Part shown: positions 11,601-24,620 of the stretch, piece after piece | Layout: the number at the start of each line of letters is the position of its first letter | How positions within the stretch are numbered: position 1 is the first letter of the stretch | Source: Sanderia malayensis | Lineage: Eukaryota > Cnidaria > Scyphozoa > Semaeostomeae > Pelagiidae | NCBI GenBank assembly: GCA_013076295.1 | Contig: RQOL01000660.1 | Location: 6,178,494 to 6,242,493 of the forward strand | Length of the DNA stretch: 64,000 nucleotides | Direction: 5' to 3' | Translations under genes and position numbers: made by a program | Notes under the pieces: model-generated | Database searches by the model: none | Seen by the model: the letters and a program-made list of their open reading frames with translations, nothing else | What the model was told of the DNA's origin: nothing

Positions 11601-14600
11601 GCGAAATCTAAGGAAAGATTAATAAGTCCTTCAAAGTTAAACTCTCTAGAAAAGCAACTTGAAATTTTAAAGAAGAAAGTAAGAATTTTTAAAGAAACCC
11701 TGTGATTAACATGGTTTTCTTTATTTAATTTAGTCAAATTTTCATTTTTCTAGTATAATGTACATTCCTTTGTAATTCAGTCCAATTTTTACTTTTTATT
11801 TCCTATATTCTTAGGATAATAAAACCATAGGCCAGATCACTCCAATGCTCCATATCTTCATGATTCACGCAAGTTTTCATAAGCACAGTATTTTTATCTT
11901 GAATGTGTTTTTGTTTTATTTTCCTAGCTGGAGCATTATGAAACAACTTTGGAGGAAGTTGGTGCAGAAAATGAAGCACTGAGACAAAAGGAAAGGTGAA
12001 ACTGTTTTTGCAAGAATAAACATTGAGATATTCCTTGGCTCGTATCAACACTTCTTTATGTACAATTAAAGGGACTCTCGACTCTCAAATAGGCTTGTTC
12101 TGTCTTCACATTTTGACCTGCAGTAGTCAACTGTATTTTTTAGCTACTACAAAGCAGAAGTTACAAGTTTGACCGATGAGATAGATCATATACACATGAA
12201 TATCAAGGATAGAATAGATGCTGAAGTTCAAGCATCCGAGTTCATTGAAGGGCTCGAACGACAGACCAATAGATCATTGGATAAAATTGCCAAAACAATC
12301 GCCTCTCAAACCGATCATCAAGCATGTATTTTTATAACAAAGCAATTAATTGTACTTTTTACACTGTTCTATCTCCTTTGCTATACTCATTTACTTTTCA
12401 CTCACCCTGTTAGTGTACATGGTAGCTTTTCCTAAAATTCCTTTTTCCTTTATTATTTACTCTTTCTTTTGATATCTACTGCATTTGTTCTTTTCATCTT
12501 TTTCTGTACATCGCACCATCCACTTCAATGGCTCATAATTTGCATGTTGCTCTTTCTCTTTTAATTTTACTCCTCTTTCTTTCACTGTTCACTGTACTTT
12601 TTTCATAAACCTTTTTTTCGTATAACCATACGCGGCAAACGTGCATGGTTCATAATTTGCATGTTGTTCTTTCTTTTAATGTTATTTTGGAACCTTATTG
12701 AATGAGCGTTTGATGTTGGCAGGCTAGTCCGGTTAGAAGACGACGCAGCGACCTGATCGAGCAAATTAGTCAGACCAGCCCTTGGTCACCTTTACAAAGA
12801 CACCGTAGAGACAAGATCATTCAGTCGACACATTCAACTCAAACATCTGACAATTACACAAGCTCGGACGATAACGAGAGGGCGGATTCATTTTTATCAC
12901 CAGCGAATTACCGGTCGAGACTTAAACGTATCCGCGCGGCAAAGATGAGAACCGGCCTTGTTTCCGCACGTGATGAGCGAAGAGTGACAAAGGATGTGAG
13001 GAGTTCCGCAACAAAGCGCAGAAAACCACCAGGACATGCCATGCTTCAGAAGAAACCGAAAGTCGTGCTGCCACCGAAGAGCAATCCAATGGCAAGAGAA
13101 CAAACCAGCTTGAAACTTCGTGTTCTTAGTTTACAACAACAGGTAAGACAAATATCGCAAGGAACCAACTGCCTGGACATTTTTATGCACGGCTGGTATT
13201 CAAACCTATTGCCTTATATATACTAGGGTGCCCATCGGAAATTTTTGTTCTAAAGGTGGGCGCTAATTTGGGCCGGGCGCCTGTTTTGTCGTTTGCCTAG
13301 CCTCCGATATGTTAAAACAGCAAATTAAAGGGAGACTCCTGAGTGTCAAAGACATTTTGGGTAACTCAAGTAACAGCTTTTTCTGGTTTGTTCATGACGG
13401 CTTGTAACTTTTGTCTCGTTTTCTTATGTTCAGGTCCAGGTTCTTCGTGATTCTAAGGTGAAACTATCGCAAAATCTCATAGAGCAACAGAAACTGAACG
13501 AAACGCTGAAATGTGACCTTGGCAATGCAGTTAAAAAATTGGATATGCACAGAATGTCAATCGAGGTATTCTATCACTTGCAATAAGGTCATATGCATTG
13601 GCGATATGACGTACAATAGGGGACTCCTGGGACTCCTAGGATTTTTCCAAGTTTTGCACGCATAGTTCATCACCCTTCCCCCCAAGCAATGTTGTTTCTA
13701 GAGGCGGTTATATTGGGCCGAAATTCTTTTCGTCCAGTGACGAGAAAAGACAGGTTCACACGACAACATTTTTGGCGGGAATGGGGGGGCCTGTCCCAGG
13801 GACCTTTTTCCATGTGCTCCATGAACCTTTGTCCCCTTTTGTAGCCAGTTATGCTATATTTACCCTTTGTTTATGAACTGCAAATCGCAAAGAGCCACAA
13901 ACTTCTTGATTTTCTGCAGGGTTTCAAATGCCAGGACATTTTACTATGCATCACCATATACAGTATACATATACAGTGGAATCTCGCTATAACGAACTCC
14001 GCTTATAATGAACTTCCCGGTATTACGAACTAAAACTCCAGTCCCTTGGATTCTGGGAAGTAAATCCTACTGTAAATACTCCCTGTATAACGAACCCTGG
14101 ATATAACGAACTTTCGTTATTACGAACCAAACTTCCGATCCTCGAAGGCACAGTCGAATTGAAAAACCCAGTGGCATTTTCGCTCTGGCATTTGTCCCGA
14201 TTATATATACACCGTTCCAACTACTGCTAGAAATCATTGGCATGGATTTTATTGTTGTGGGAATCCCAGATATATTTGCGTGCGCAATGGAGCGACGTTT
14301 TGTTCATGTGGTCAGCGTTCTTTTGGACTGGAACAGCAATGCACCAACGAGTCAAGCAAATCAATAGTTGAGCAGCAACATACATGACGCCATGACAATC
14401 CTGGATTTCAGCAGTCGCCATCTTGTTTGGGATAACATAAACTTTTTTCAGCTTTCAAAATACAAAATTTTGCTCAGCCAAGCATAGGAAATTATTCGTT
14501 ACGATAACATCACCTCGCAGTTGTTATTTCTGTTTCAATAGAGCACTGGAAAAATTGATGTTTTAGAGCGATTTTGTGGGATGAACGTTCGATAATAAGT

Positions 14601-17600
14601 GGAATCCCGCTATAACGAACCCCGGTTATAACGAACTTCCCGGTATTATGAACTAAAATTCCGGTCCCTTGGATTTTGGGAAATATATCCTACTATAAAT
14701 ACTTCCTGTATAACGAACTCTGGATATAACGAACTTTCGTTATTACGAACCAAACTTCCGATCCCCTGACCACAAATACCCTCGATATAACGAATTTTTG
14801 AGAAAACTTATCGCCAAGGGTGAAGTTTTTCAAGCTCAAGGGTGAATTTTTTCAAGTTCTGGATGTGCTTCAAACATCGAACCTTTTTGTGCGGAAATAG
14901 GGAACGAAATGCGAAGAGGATCAATTCTCTTGCGAAATTATATGACGTATAGCAATGAGAAACAAAAAGGAACAAAAACATGTCATTGATTTTTTTGTTT
15001 AACAGAACAGAAAGAAATAAAAGTAGATAAAATAGAAATAGTAATGAAAATATTGACATCAAGTGGTTATATAGACTTGTGATGTTTCATTGTTAAACAT
15101 ATTTGAGCGTTTTTCCTGTTGCAATCTATCAGAGCAATAACTGTTGTCATCCTGTAAACTGTTTTTTTTTTGGAACAATATAGTGTGCCACTTAAGCGCG
15201 AATACTTGAGGGAGGGTCCAATAGCAATTTTAGCTTATTTGTGTTTGGAATTCTTCATAAAAAATTTCCCTTCTGTACAACGAACTCCCGCTATTGCGAA
15301 CTATTTTCTCGGTCCCTACAGAGTTCGTTATAGCGGGATTCCACTTTATAACGGTAACTTGCGTACCAGCCAGCATGATATCACAACACATTGGTTTTTG
15401 TATACAGCCGTTAAGAACTAGTTCCCAAAATTATTTGAGGTATTTTTAAATTTGTTCATATTCAAAACTTATCATTACTTATTTGTATTTGTTTTGAGAA
15501 ATTGTCCACCGAGCTGGAAAAGTGCACTCACCAGCGAGATGATTTGGAAGCTGAGCTTGGCAAAGAGAGGAAAAAATTTCGCGGGCCTGAAATCGGTTAC
15601 AAGGACATGGAGAATCGATGGAAATTGGCCACGACCGAGTGTTCGAAACTCTCATTTCAAGCCAGGACACTTCGCGGTGAAAATGATATGATGTCGGCTA
15701 AACACAAGGAGTTCCAGGAACGGTAAGGACACGATTCTTCTTTGTGTAATGTATTCTACTATTAAGGAAACAATACGTTATGTCTGTGTGTGATTGTAAT
15801 AACAAAACGATTGAATTGTTGTATTTTTGGAATAAGCACCCGCGCCACGGCGACTATAAAATTACTGGGTTATTTATAATGCTTTTGATAAACGCGTTTG
15901 GGGCTCTTATGAGTTCTATTTAGATTTGGGCTACATTCATTGATGATAACAGTTAATTGTTTCTTCTATGACATCTGGGAAATGTGGAGAGGATTTTGGA
16001 TACTTTCTACGATACTTTTAATGCAATAATACAATAATGTTTGTAGTTTTTGGAAGAATCAGGACAGGAATTAATTGCAGGTGCTGTTTACAGGGAGTAC
16101 GTAGGGGGGCGTTTATTTCAAGCTTGGTGATATTTGGTTGATATTGATTTTAGGATATTACGCTTGGAGCGTCAACTTCAGAATAAGAAAGAGATTGTTG
16201 AGGAATTGCGGGAAAAACTCAAAGAACAGACCACAACTTCAGTAAAAGATAAAGACAATCTGGTGGGTGTGGGGATGAAGGATCTTGCATCTAAGCTGTA
16301 GCTATCTTTTTCTAAAATCAGTTGCATCTTGTTTTGGGTGCTCATCTATGGTTGTTTTGATTTTAAAGTTGATTTGCGTATGTGTATTAACCTCGTTTCG
16401 GGACTAATCAAAGTCAAATTTCAACCGATTTCCTTGAATAATTTGCTTAGATGAATTAGATCAACCATAAGATGGTTAAAATATGGTAGTGTGCTGGCGA
16501 AAATTATGATGGTGTTGAAGATGTTGGATGAAAATATTTTGTAATTGTTCTAGAATAAAGTAATTCGTGCATGCAAGTAAGTAATGATTTCACATTTCTC
16601 TGTGCTTAGGATGAAGTAAAGAAGAAAAACAAAGATTTGATGGTGAAGGAAGAGCAGCGAAAGACATATGTAAGTATATGAACTAATGTATTTACTTTAA
16701 ATTTGCATTTAGCCGCGATGGTTGCAATTCATCTTTTAACAGTTCCTCGTAGCATAGTCAAGATTTTGTTCTCTTCATTTTTAGTATTCTTTCACAACTG
16801 CGTTTGATTATTTCTTCACTTTTTCATTCCAATTGATGTTGTTTTGAATACTTTGATGTTTGTTTGGATGTCAAAGACAGCCTCGATTATTGTGCTTCTG
16901 TTGATCATATTATTTTCGATGACTTTATAGGTGGAAGATTTACGAAATAAAATCAATAAAATAACCACAGAGAAATTGAAAATCCAAGAGATCTATCAAG
17001 CCAACCTTGAAGAACTGAATAGGAAGGTGAATTTCATTTCTTAATGATGAAATACGGGTATGGTATTCCACCATTGACCAACAACTCAAACCATTATTAT
17101 GAGTTTTGAAATGGTTTAATTTAACAGTCTGTTTTAGTCAATGGGCTTGATTTGTTTGTCCCTTTTTACCAATTTAACTGGGTTATTATTTTCGCCTATT
17201 TCAAACTTTCCAATGTGCCAATTTAAATCTATATTTTCTATAATTATCCTGCATTTTTTTAATGCTAAGTTGTATGATCCTGTTTTTCAGTCAAAACTGC
17301 TGCAACAAAGCCAAGAATTGTGCAACCAAGCAGAAAAGGCAGTGAGTGAAATGGAAAATGCAGCCTACACCCAATTGCAAGATCAAGCTATACAACATGA
17401 GAAACTCATTATGAAGATTCAGAAACAATTGAATAAAGAGAACCAGAAAACCAAAGAATATCAAGTGTTGATCAAAGTAAGGTTTTCAGTTCATTCTCCT
17501 TTTTTGCTGTACTTACCTCATTTTTACTATCTTTTTGCCTCACTGTCTGATATGTTTTACTTATATTCAACTATATTTAGTTTACAATACATCTCTCTAT

Positions 17601-19012
17601 AGCGGTCTAATCGTGCACCATAGTGCTCAATGTACAGAAGTGCAGAGCGGTAATAGAGTAGATTGTCTGTCTGATGATTGCGAGAGCATGAAACTCTGAG
17701 TTACAGAAAACTAGTCTCCTTTCTTGCTTCTACTCTAGTTTACTATACATTTACTTTTTGTTAATGTGCCTACTTCACTATATTTACACGATTCACCTTT
17801 ACTCTAATTGTATCATTTGGGCTTACTATTTTCATGCTGTATTGTATATACTATTTCACGTATATTTTCCTATTATTTTGTGTGTAGTATTTTGTCGAAG
17901 AGCAATTGAAAGAATGTAATAGAATGCGGACTGTAGCGTATGAAAAGAGGAAACAAAGATTAGCAGAAGAAAAGATATTGCAGAATGAAAAAGAATCAAT
18001 GGTGAAAGCAAGAGATTTGGCATGTAGCATATTGGATATGTCATCGGAAGATCTTGAGGCTTTCATGGAAAACGAAGAAAATGATGTAAATATAGACTTT
18101 ATAGCTATTCATTCAAACTTTGCTTTTCTTTACCCATTATTCATTTGCATATTTATACATAGTAAAACCTGCATATAAGAACCTGCAAGTTTTGCGCCTG
18201 TCTATTGTTAAAAAACAATAAGCAACTGTTTCTTCTATTCTTTTGAGCAGAAATATTAGCTTGGAAGCTCTTAATCCATTAGTTCTTATACGTGGGTTTT
18301 TAATATATCTGTTGTCTTGTTATTTATTTATTTGTTTATTTATTAGTTATCTATTTAAGAAATCCTTATACGGTTTGCTGTATTTGCTTGTTTATTTACC
18401 TATTTATTTGTTTTGTTGCTAATTTCCCCCCCTTTTATCTTAGAATGAGATGATTGAAGCAAATGACGACAAATTTAGAGAAAGACTTGCTCAATGTCTT
18501 CAAAAGGAGGTAACTTTTTATTAGAACCCTATTCATTGCACGGATTGTTTTTAGCGATATTGGAACCTTCGATTTATCGCAGAGCAAAATTATCTTATCC
18601 TGAATGAAGTATCCCAATGTTATACAGTATCTCTCTATAGAGTACTAGATAATATCGCGGTAACATTTGTCTTTGTAGAGTAAATTCACCAAACCACTTC
18701 TAACATGTCTGCTCGATGTGACAAGGTACAGTTGGGACCTTCGACTACAAGAGTATCAAGAAATGAACAGTTCTTGTATTATTGCACAAAATCAAAGAAG
18801 TAACTGATATTTTTAACAGTCTATTGCCTTTTTAATTAATGCATGAATTTGTCATAATTATTTTAATTCGTCAGATTATTCTTTGCTTCAACAACTGGCC
18901 TTTTGTGCAGCAAAATGATGACGCGTCATTGATGAATTTAGTGGTAAATAATGGACTGTGGAATTCTGTCTTGGATTACAGAGTGCATTGCTTACGCGTA
19001 CCAGTCGAATAG
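2681..19012 (+). CDS. CNTLN: Centlein, centriolar coiled-coil linker protein (at least 32 exons)
   Basis: Exons: 2681-2720, 2874-2941, 3143-3231, 3602-3686, 3951-3994, 4371-4476, 4838-4919, 5603-5715, 6269-6304, 6388-6506, 6855-6964, 7404-7456, 7784-7867, 8091-8216, 8464-8555, 8776-8914, 9551-9669, 10247-10372, 11366-11466, 11578-11678, 11928-11995, 12144-12321, 12723-13142, 13434-13565, 15499-15722, 16154-16262, 16610-16669, 16931-17026, 17291-17476, 17888-18085, 18444-18509, 18911-19012. Every junction keeps phase, giving about 1,220 aa; vertebrate centlein is about 1,400 aa. Recognition rests on three blocks matching the vertebrate protein: ADKEFVWTLWKRMQAEKPD near residue 37, SDAVWNELEYFKK near 530, and the C-terminal ARDLACSILDMSSEDLE. 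The rest is predicted coiled coil, with one basic, Ser-rich, less structured exon (12723-13142). In vertebrates centlein links C-Nap1 to Cep68 and keeps centrioles together. The 12321 donor is GC rather than GT. The C-terminus is uncertain: the last exon may instead stop at 18943 and splice to 19315-19347 and then 19591-19602, which also stays in phase and continues the coiled coil. Confidence 0.9.
5048..5321. mobile_element. MITE, CCGTAAATCC-end family (copy 1)
   Basis: The element lies in centlein intron 7. Its ends are inverted: ACCGTAAATCCTCGAATAAG on the left and CTTATTCGAGGATTTACAGT on the right. The interior carries G- and C-rich GGGGCTTATT blocks. A second copy with nearly the same interior is at 52053-52326, inside the kinase gene. 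The element has no ORF of its own. Confidence 0.8.
7060..7395. repeat. Degenerate TGTACTCCATT/GCATTGTAC minisatellite
   Basis: Centlein intron 11 holds a run of short, slipped units such as CTGTACTCCATTGTACTTTA and TTGCATTGTACC, repeated with many variants. Because stop codons are rare in this composition, spurious Cys/Tyr/Leu-rich frames open on both strands. I treat those frames as non-coding. Confidence 0.75.
10397..10560. repeat. 29-bp tandem repeat, five copies plus a partial
   Basis: The unit begins TTGTTATTACAAACTCCTTC and ends TTGAAGGGA, and repeats head to tail directly after the centlein exon ending at 10372. Copies differ by only one or two bases (C/T at the ATTACAAA site), so the expansion is recent. 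Confidence 0.85.
10943..11321. mobile_element. MITE with TAAAGCCTGGTTTCCATA ends
   Basis: The terminal inverted repeats are TAAAGCCTGGTTTCCATA on the left and TATGGAAACCAGGCTTTA on the right. The interior is dominated by GTCGCTGGGGTCGCTGAG-like motifs on one strand and their complements (CAGCGACTCCAGCGAC) on the other, so the whole element could fold into a long imperfect hairpin. It lies in the centlein intron just before the exon at 11366. Confidence 0.8.
13974..15346. mobile_element. Pogo/Tigger-like non-autonomous element, internally duplicated
   Basis: The left end is CAGTGGAATCTCGCTATAAC and the right end is the complement of AGTGGAATCCCGCTATAACG. This style of terminal repeat is typical of Tc1/mariner pogo/Tigger elements. 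A second left end begins at 14598 and repeats about 190 bp of the first, including TAACGAACTTTCGTTATTAC. It therefore looks like one copy inserted into another, or a partial duplication. No transposase frame was found. The element lies in the long centlein intron between 13565 and 15499. Confidence 0.75.
18168..18302. repeat. Short inverted-repeat element in a centlein intron
   Basis: AAAACCTGCATATAAGAACC on the left pairs imperfectly with AGTTCTTATACGTGGGTTTT on the right, about 100 bp apart. This is consistent with a degraded MITE of about 135 bp. There is no coding content. Confidence 0.45.
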
Positions 19013-19627
19013 AAAGCCCTTTAGGTTTTGCAGTTTTGTAAAGCCATTCGTTCAGAGTTATTGTTTTGCAATACAATATAATGAAACAGCTATTCTTGTG
19101 CTGAGCACTGCGAAAATACCACTAGACTCAATTGACTATCGTCGTGACCCCAGACACGCGTCTGAAGGACAACAATGTGGTCCGGCAAATACATATGGAG
19201 ATTTGGAGGTGTGTTTCGTGGCATGAATGCAGCAGAGATATAAGGGACGTATTCGTAATTCGTAATTCGCACAACAAAGTGAGAGGTGAGGTGGCAGCGT
19301 GTAGTTTCACAGAGGTCGAACTTCATTTAAACTTGCAAGAAGCAAAGGTTTGTTACTTATTTAAGGTTTATTACAGCTAGGACTATATATGATTTAATGG
19401 AGTTGTAATAGGGTTCAGTTTTTCCTTCTCCTGGATGAGATGTTACCAGCGTAGGCCTATTTTGGCATCAAGTCAATTTCACCAGAAGTCAAAACCCTTT
19501 TCAGACTTCAACAGAATTAATCACAATTTATTAGGGTGCGAGCGCTTGACGATTTCAATGCCAACTATTTGATTATCACTTCATTCGCAGAAGATATTTT
19601 AGAACAACAAACTTCGAGAAGATAGCA

Positions 19628-22495
19628 ATGGCCCAAAATACAGCTGGGATAGACACGAATTGCATGACGTTGTCACGTTTTATGTTGCAAGAGCAAAGGA
19701 AAGCAAAGAACGCAACAGGAGAATTGACACAACTTCTGAACTCGATAGTATGCGCTTGTAAAGCTATCTCTTCAGCTGTGAGAAAAGCTGGAGTTGCCAA
19801 ATTGTAAGACAACTCTTTTCACGTGACTTTTTAAATACAACTTTCTGAACACCTTCTATCCAACTTTCTTTTTGTACAAGTTTCATTCTGTACAAGTTCA
19901 AGACAAGTTGCCATATTTTACATTTTTAAACTAGTAGTTGTGCGCAAAGTTTTCCTTAGTTAGGTGGTGTGCAGAGTATGGCTAAAGTTAAAAAATAACA
20001 ATGAATTATTCAAGTAATAAAAATGAGACAATATGATATGAGAGAACAATATGAGAGAACAATATAAATTGCACAATTGCAATTTTTTAAGAACAGTCAT
20101 ACTCTGTAGCTTGCACAAAAGCAGAGCTACCAATATTCTTTCTTGATATGAGCTCCTTGCCTCATTTCATAATGTGCAATGTTTTTATTTTGATAGATTT
20201 GGCATTGCTGGTCATGCAAATACAACTGGAGACACTGTGCAAAAACTTGATGTTTTATCAAATGAGCTTTTCATCAATATGCTCCAATCTTCTTATACTG
20301 TGGGATTAATGGTTTCAGAAGAGGATGAGACCATTATTGAAGTTGAGGCAGAAAAGCAGGGCAAATACATTGTTTATTTTGACCCATTAGATGGTTCATC
20401 AAATATTGATTGCTTGGTTTCTATCGGCTCAATTTTTGCCATCGCTAGAAAGGTATTCCAACTTTTCAGTTTTGATTTTGGGGCAATAAAATAATGCAAA
20501 TTCGGCAAAAGGCTTTATTCTTAACATTTTATGTTTGAAACTGCTTGTTTGGGTGAAGTATTTGTTAAACATGTTCAAATTTTGATGGGGTTTCAAATAT
20601 TTTATAAGGGGTGATTTATAATTTAGAATTGGTGCTTTGACTACTTTCGTTATCAGTTTTCTGGGAGGAGTGAAAAATTATTCGGAGTGAAAAAAATTAT
20701 TAAAAATTTCGGCATTCAGATATAGCCCCTGGTCCAATATGCCTCCATGCCCACCTGCTCTGTTGCATTGATAAATGCATCTCAGTTGACTTAATTTGTG
20801 TTATCATTTTTTAATTTTTTAGACAATTGATGGCCCGGCCACAGTTGAAGATGCTTTGCAACCAGGCAGAGACCTCATTGCTGCCGGATATGCATTGTAT
20901 GGTAGTGCAACAATGATGGTTATAACAACTGGTGATGGTGTTCATGGTTTCACTTTGGACCCTGTAAGACATTACTGCTTTCTACTTGCTACTGCAAATC
21001 AGACCCATTGAGAGCAAGCTCAGATCTTGGGGCTATCAACATCACAGACCCCCTCTTACAACACCCCAACAGCAAGTGTTTTCAATAATGTTTTATTATT
21101 AAGCAATTAAGTATTATCTCCACAGGCCATCGGTGAGTTTGTATTGACCGATCCAAACATGACAATCAAACCCAGAGGAAGCATTTACAGTTTAAATGAA
21201 GGATATGAAGAGCTTTTTGACGAAGGACTCAAGAAGTATCTGCACTCATTGAAATACCCTGAGGTAAATATGACCAGCAAAAGTTAGAACTAGATGCCCG
21301 ATGCCCCACATTGTGATGGCGACAAAATTGGTGAGAAATGTACTGTTGATATGTTATGCTGTTGCATAACGGGAACTCCGGGCACACAAAATTGTGAAAT
21401 TTTGAGATCCAGCGAGCTACACTTACACAACCAGCTTAAATCAGTATAAAATTAAATAAAAACCGATGAAAATTTTAAAGACCACAAGGATTTTTCAAGA
21501 TGCCAAGTCATTGCCACCTCATATGCGGGTGATGGGAAAATAGTAGGTCATGACTTAATAACTTGTGTTAAATGATTTCAAACATAGCATGCTTGAACAT
21601 ATGAAATCCATTTGAATCATGTTTTGCACAACAGATTCAAATGGAAAGTTTGAAATAACATATTTCCTTTGTAATGCTTGGGTTGAATTCTGCTCGAATT
21701 TGAGACAAGCATCTATTTTGTTTCTAGGCTGGACAAAAGAGATACGGTGCCCGCTACATTGGATCAATGGTTGCTGATATGCACAGAACATTGAAATACG
21801 GTGGTATCTTTATGTACCCTGGCAACAAGGCAACTCCCCAAGGAAAGGTGTGTGATACTAACTTCTGCTACATGTAGGCCCCCAAGAGCCTTTGTGGTGC
21901 CTGGGGTAAATTAAAAATACCAAGGCCTTGATTACATCATTATGACATCATTGTGATGCTTTCATGATTCTTGGGAGCCCTTCCCTGATATGGGGCCCAG
22001 GGCAATCTCCCCCCTAATCTCAATTCATCAGTTGACATGGCTACATGTGAATATAGCTTATACAACTCCAATTTCTGGTACAGTGTTAAGAGGGTGGTTT
22101 AAAAACCCAGTATTGACAGTATTAATTTGCTTCACATGAACATATGGTCATTTGAAGGGACTGGGGCAAATTAACCTGAGTTGGGTAATGTCGATTATTG
22201 TAAGGGTGGTATGGGATTGGCGAGTTTGAAGTAGGTCAAGTTATTTCATCAGCAGCATTAAATGTTCTGTGAAATGCCTACAACATGCATTATCAATATT
22301 TGCTTGTCTTTTCTACAGCTTCGTCTTATGTATGAGGGTAATCCCATGGCTTTTATCATTGAACAAGCAGGAGGATTGGCCACAGATGGAAAGCAGAATA
22401 TTTTAGATATTGCACCAACTACAATCCATCAGAGAAGTCCCGTTTTCATCGGTTCAAAGGAAGACGTCAATGAGTTCCTCTCCTTCCGATCTTAG
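19628..22495 (+). CDS. FBP1: Fructose-1,6-bisphosphatase (335 aa, six exons)
   Basis: Exons 19628-19803, 20197-20452, 20823-20963, 21126-21263, 21728-21847 and 22319-22495 join in phase to 1,008 bases including the stop, the usual length for animal FBPase. The enzyme hydrolyses fructose 1,6-bisphosphate to fructose 6-phosphate and phosphate in cytosolic gluconeogenesis and needs Mg2+. Visible hallmarks are an N-terminal regulatory segment with [10 protein letters not shown] and [10 protein letters not shown] (AMP-site region in vertebrates), SEED, the metal-binding [36 protein letters not shown], the substrate-binding [17 protein letters not shown], and [13 protein letters not shown], which fits the family signature. 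All key acidic residues are present, so it should be active. A strong acceptor (AG at 19589-19590) lies 37 bases before the ATG, so the mRNA probably has a spliced leader or an untranslated exon. The gene starts only 0.6 kb after the last clear centlein exon. FBP1 and FBP2 cannot be separated here; the symbol is family-level. Confidence 0.97.
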
Positions 22496-24028
22496 GGTCC
22501 CCGATTTCAGAGATATTTTCGCTGTAGAGATCTTCTAAGTTTATGAATTCCCAGATACGCAATCGCCCTGAAGACCGTATTTCCAACAAATATATTTGCT
22601 AAGTAAAACCGCTGTGTGGTTTTGGTGGGTGAAGTAAATGCTGAATTATATATATAATTATATATATTTGTGTTATTTTACTGAATTATTTGATGCAAGT
22701 GCTTGTCATGTGATTTGTGTTGTGTGTTGATATATTGTTGTTATTCTATTCTCTCTCTGCAACTGGCTATTTAATTCTTAACAAATCTGAGCATAAACAT
22801 AGTTATGCAATGTTGTACCACACTCCACTTCAAAAGCGCCTTCATTTGTCAGCATACATAAAGCGTCTATCTCAAAAATCAGTTAATATCCCGCGCTGGA
22901 TATTTATTTGCATTGCAAGAGGGCAGAGGTTGGCTTTTCTGCAAGATTTTCAGGCGATGACCGAGGTTGGCAATATATGATATAAAGCAGTTATAATGTA
23001 ATGTCGATATTGGTGCATTGAATTTTCCTTACATTAAATGACGAAAATTAAACAAAAGCTGGAAATTGGAATCTCTCGTCGATTACTGCTGGGTGAGAGA
23101 AAGCCATCAATCAATCAATGAACCTGCTGCAAATTGCGATTCACCATCACAATAACAAAACAAACGTGAAGAGACAGACAGACCATCTATCGGAATTTTT
23201 CCGCATTTTCCTTTGCTGAAGTTGAAGGCTGCTATATCACCAGGGTAAGTGCAAGTTGCGTCTATGTGTGTTTTATTTTTCCAACCTTATTCGATGTATC
23301 TGTGGGATTAAGAAATACAGACGGTGTTTCAGCTTTGGAGCATCTGCTGTTTGTTTTTAATCTTTATTGTGTGTAGTGGTATGTTGGTGAACTGGAGGCC
23401 TAATCTGAGAACGTGAAAACCTGCAAAAACATCATGAATATCAAATAAAAAAAATCGTTGTTTTACAGAAGATGTGTTTTAGTAATGTTTTAATTATGTA
23501 GTTACCTTCATGGCATTAGATATGATTATCTCAAATCGGCGTTTTCTTTCCTCAAATTTCTGAATATCCCATCTCGAAATTCTTGTAGAACATTGCTAAT
23601 GAAAGCCAGCCACCGAGGCTTTTTGTTAAATTCCACAGAAATGCCATGCACCAACAAAATAACAATCTTTTGAGTTGAGAAAATGGCAAGAAGTATAATA
23701 TATATCATGCAAAAAAGTAATAAAGTTGTTATTATTCCCAAATATAGATGATTATATGTCTTGAAATTAACCAGCAGTTATTTCCATATTGTGATTTGTG
23801 ATAACTCACTGACGTGTTAATTGCCCTAATGAAATGCGGTCAATTATGGTTGAGTTAATACCCCAAAGTAAACAACGTAATTTGTGAACAATGGGAAAAA
23901 TTAAGTCTTGTTATACTTTTGAATTATTTGTAATAAGTTGTATGACATTTCCAGTGTAAACTCTAATTAATAAACACGTTTTTCTCGCCCAGTACTCATT
24001 TTACGGAACTCTGCAGCAATTATTAACC
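22496..24028. other. FBPase 3' region and intergenic DNA
   Basis: The first few hundred bases are presumably FBPase 3' UTR. No canonical AATAAA lies near the stop; ATTAAA occurs near 23033. A short (TA)n tract lies near 22650. No gene or clear repeat was seen in the remainder. Confidence 0.4.
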
Positions 24029-24198
24029 TATAGACTCGTTTCATAAACAATAACAAAATAGGAATTTTAGCGCATGCGCGAAACACTGGTGGGCAAAAAG
24101 TAGCAATGGCGGCCGAAGCAACAGCCTAGCTGCGTGTCGTTTTACTTTCGAGGTTTGAATTTAGTTGCTCGAAATAGATATTTAGAAAAAATTAAGGT

Positions 24199-24620
24199 AT
24201 GGTAGAGTTGCGGAACCCTTATAATATAACCGGAGGATGGTCAGATAGTCCGAGAAACTGGTCAGACGTTAATTTTGGGGACATCAACATTGTCATGTAT
24301 CTGGTAGATACCCCAGGCAGTTACACCAAAGAAGAACTCAAAGCCTACAAATCGCTCGAAATCTACAAGTAAGTTTGCATATAAATATTTGGGCAACCAA
24401 GCAATATTAATATTGCATAAACAATCCTGATATATTTGATTTTAAAGCATAGGATTTAGGCCTTGCCATAGGCATTGTTATATATTGTTCTTGTTCATCA
24501 AAATTATGATTTACCACATTTGTAACTGATAAATACATCATTTTTTGTCACAGGTATGTTATTAGTGGGAGATATTCTTGTATATGCAGCAATCATTTCA
24601 GAGCTTCAATACCAAGCCAG
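24199..24620 (+). pseudogene. 5' fragment of a transposon SWIM/YqaJ-type protein gene
   Basis: Exon 24199-24368 encodes a 56-codon start (MVELRNPYNITGGWSD and later GSYTKEELKAYKSLEIY). A second exon begins at 24554 and continues KYVISGRYS before running into the 76-bp array. The TKEELKAYKSLEAYN-like motif followed by ISG is familiar from the N-terminus of SWIM zinc-finger/YqaJ-nuclease proteins of animal transposons. The SWIM and nuclease parts are missing, replaced by the minisatellite. Confidence 0.6.

Noticed and set aside
13612..13845. Possible MITE with ACAATAGGGGAC ends, also similar to sequence near 1715
   Set aside because: The inverted match is short and interrupted. It is not enough to define an element.
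19132..19380. 82-codon frame ending before GTTTGT as a separate gene
   Set aside because: Only 19315-19347 could be an exon of centlein. The rest has no coding support.
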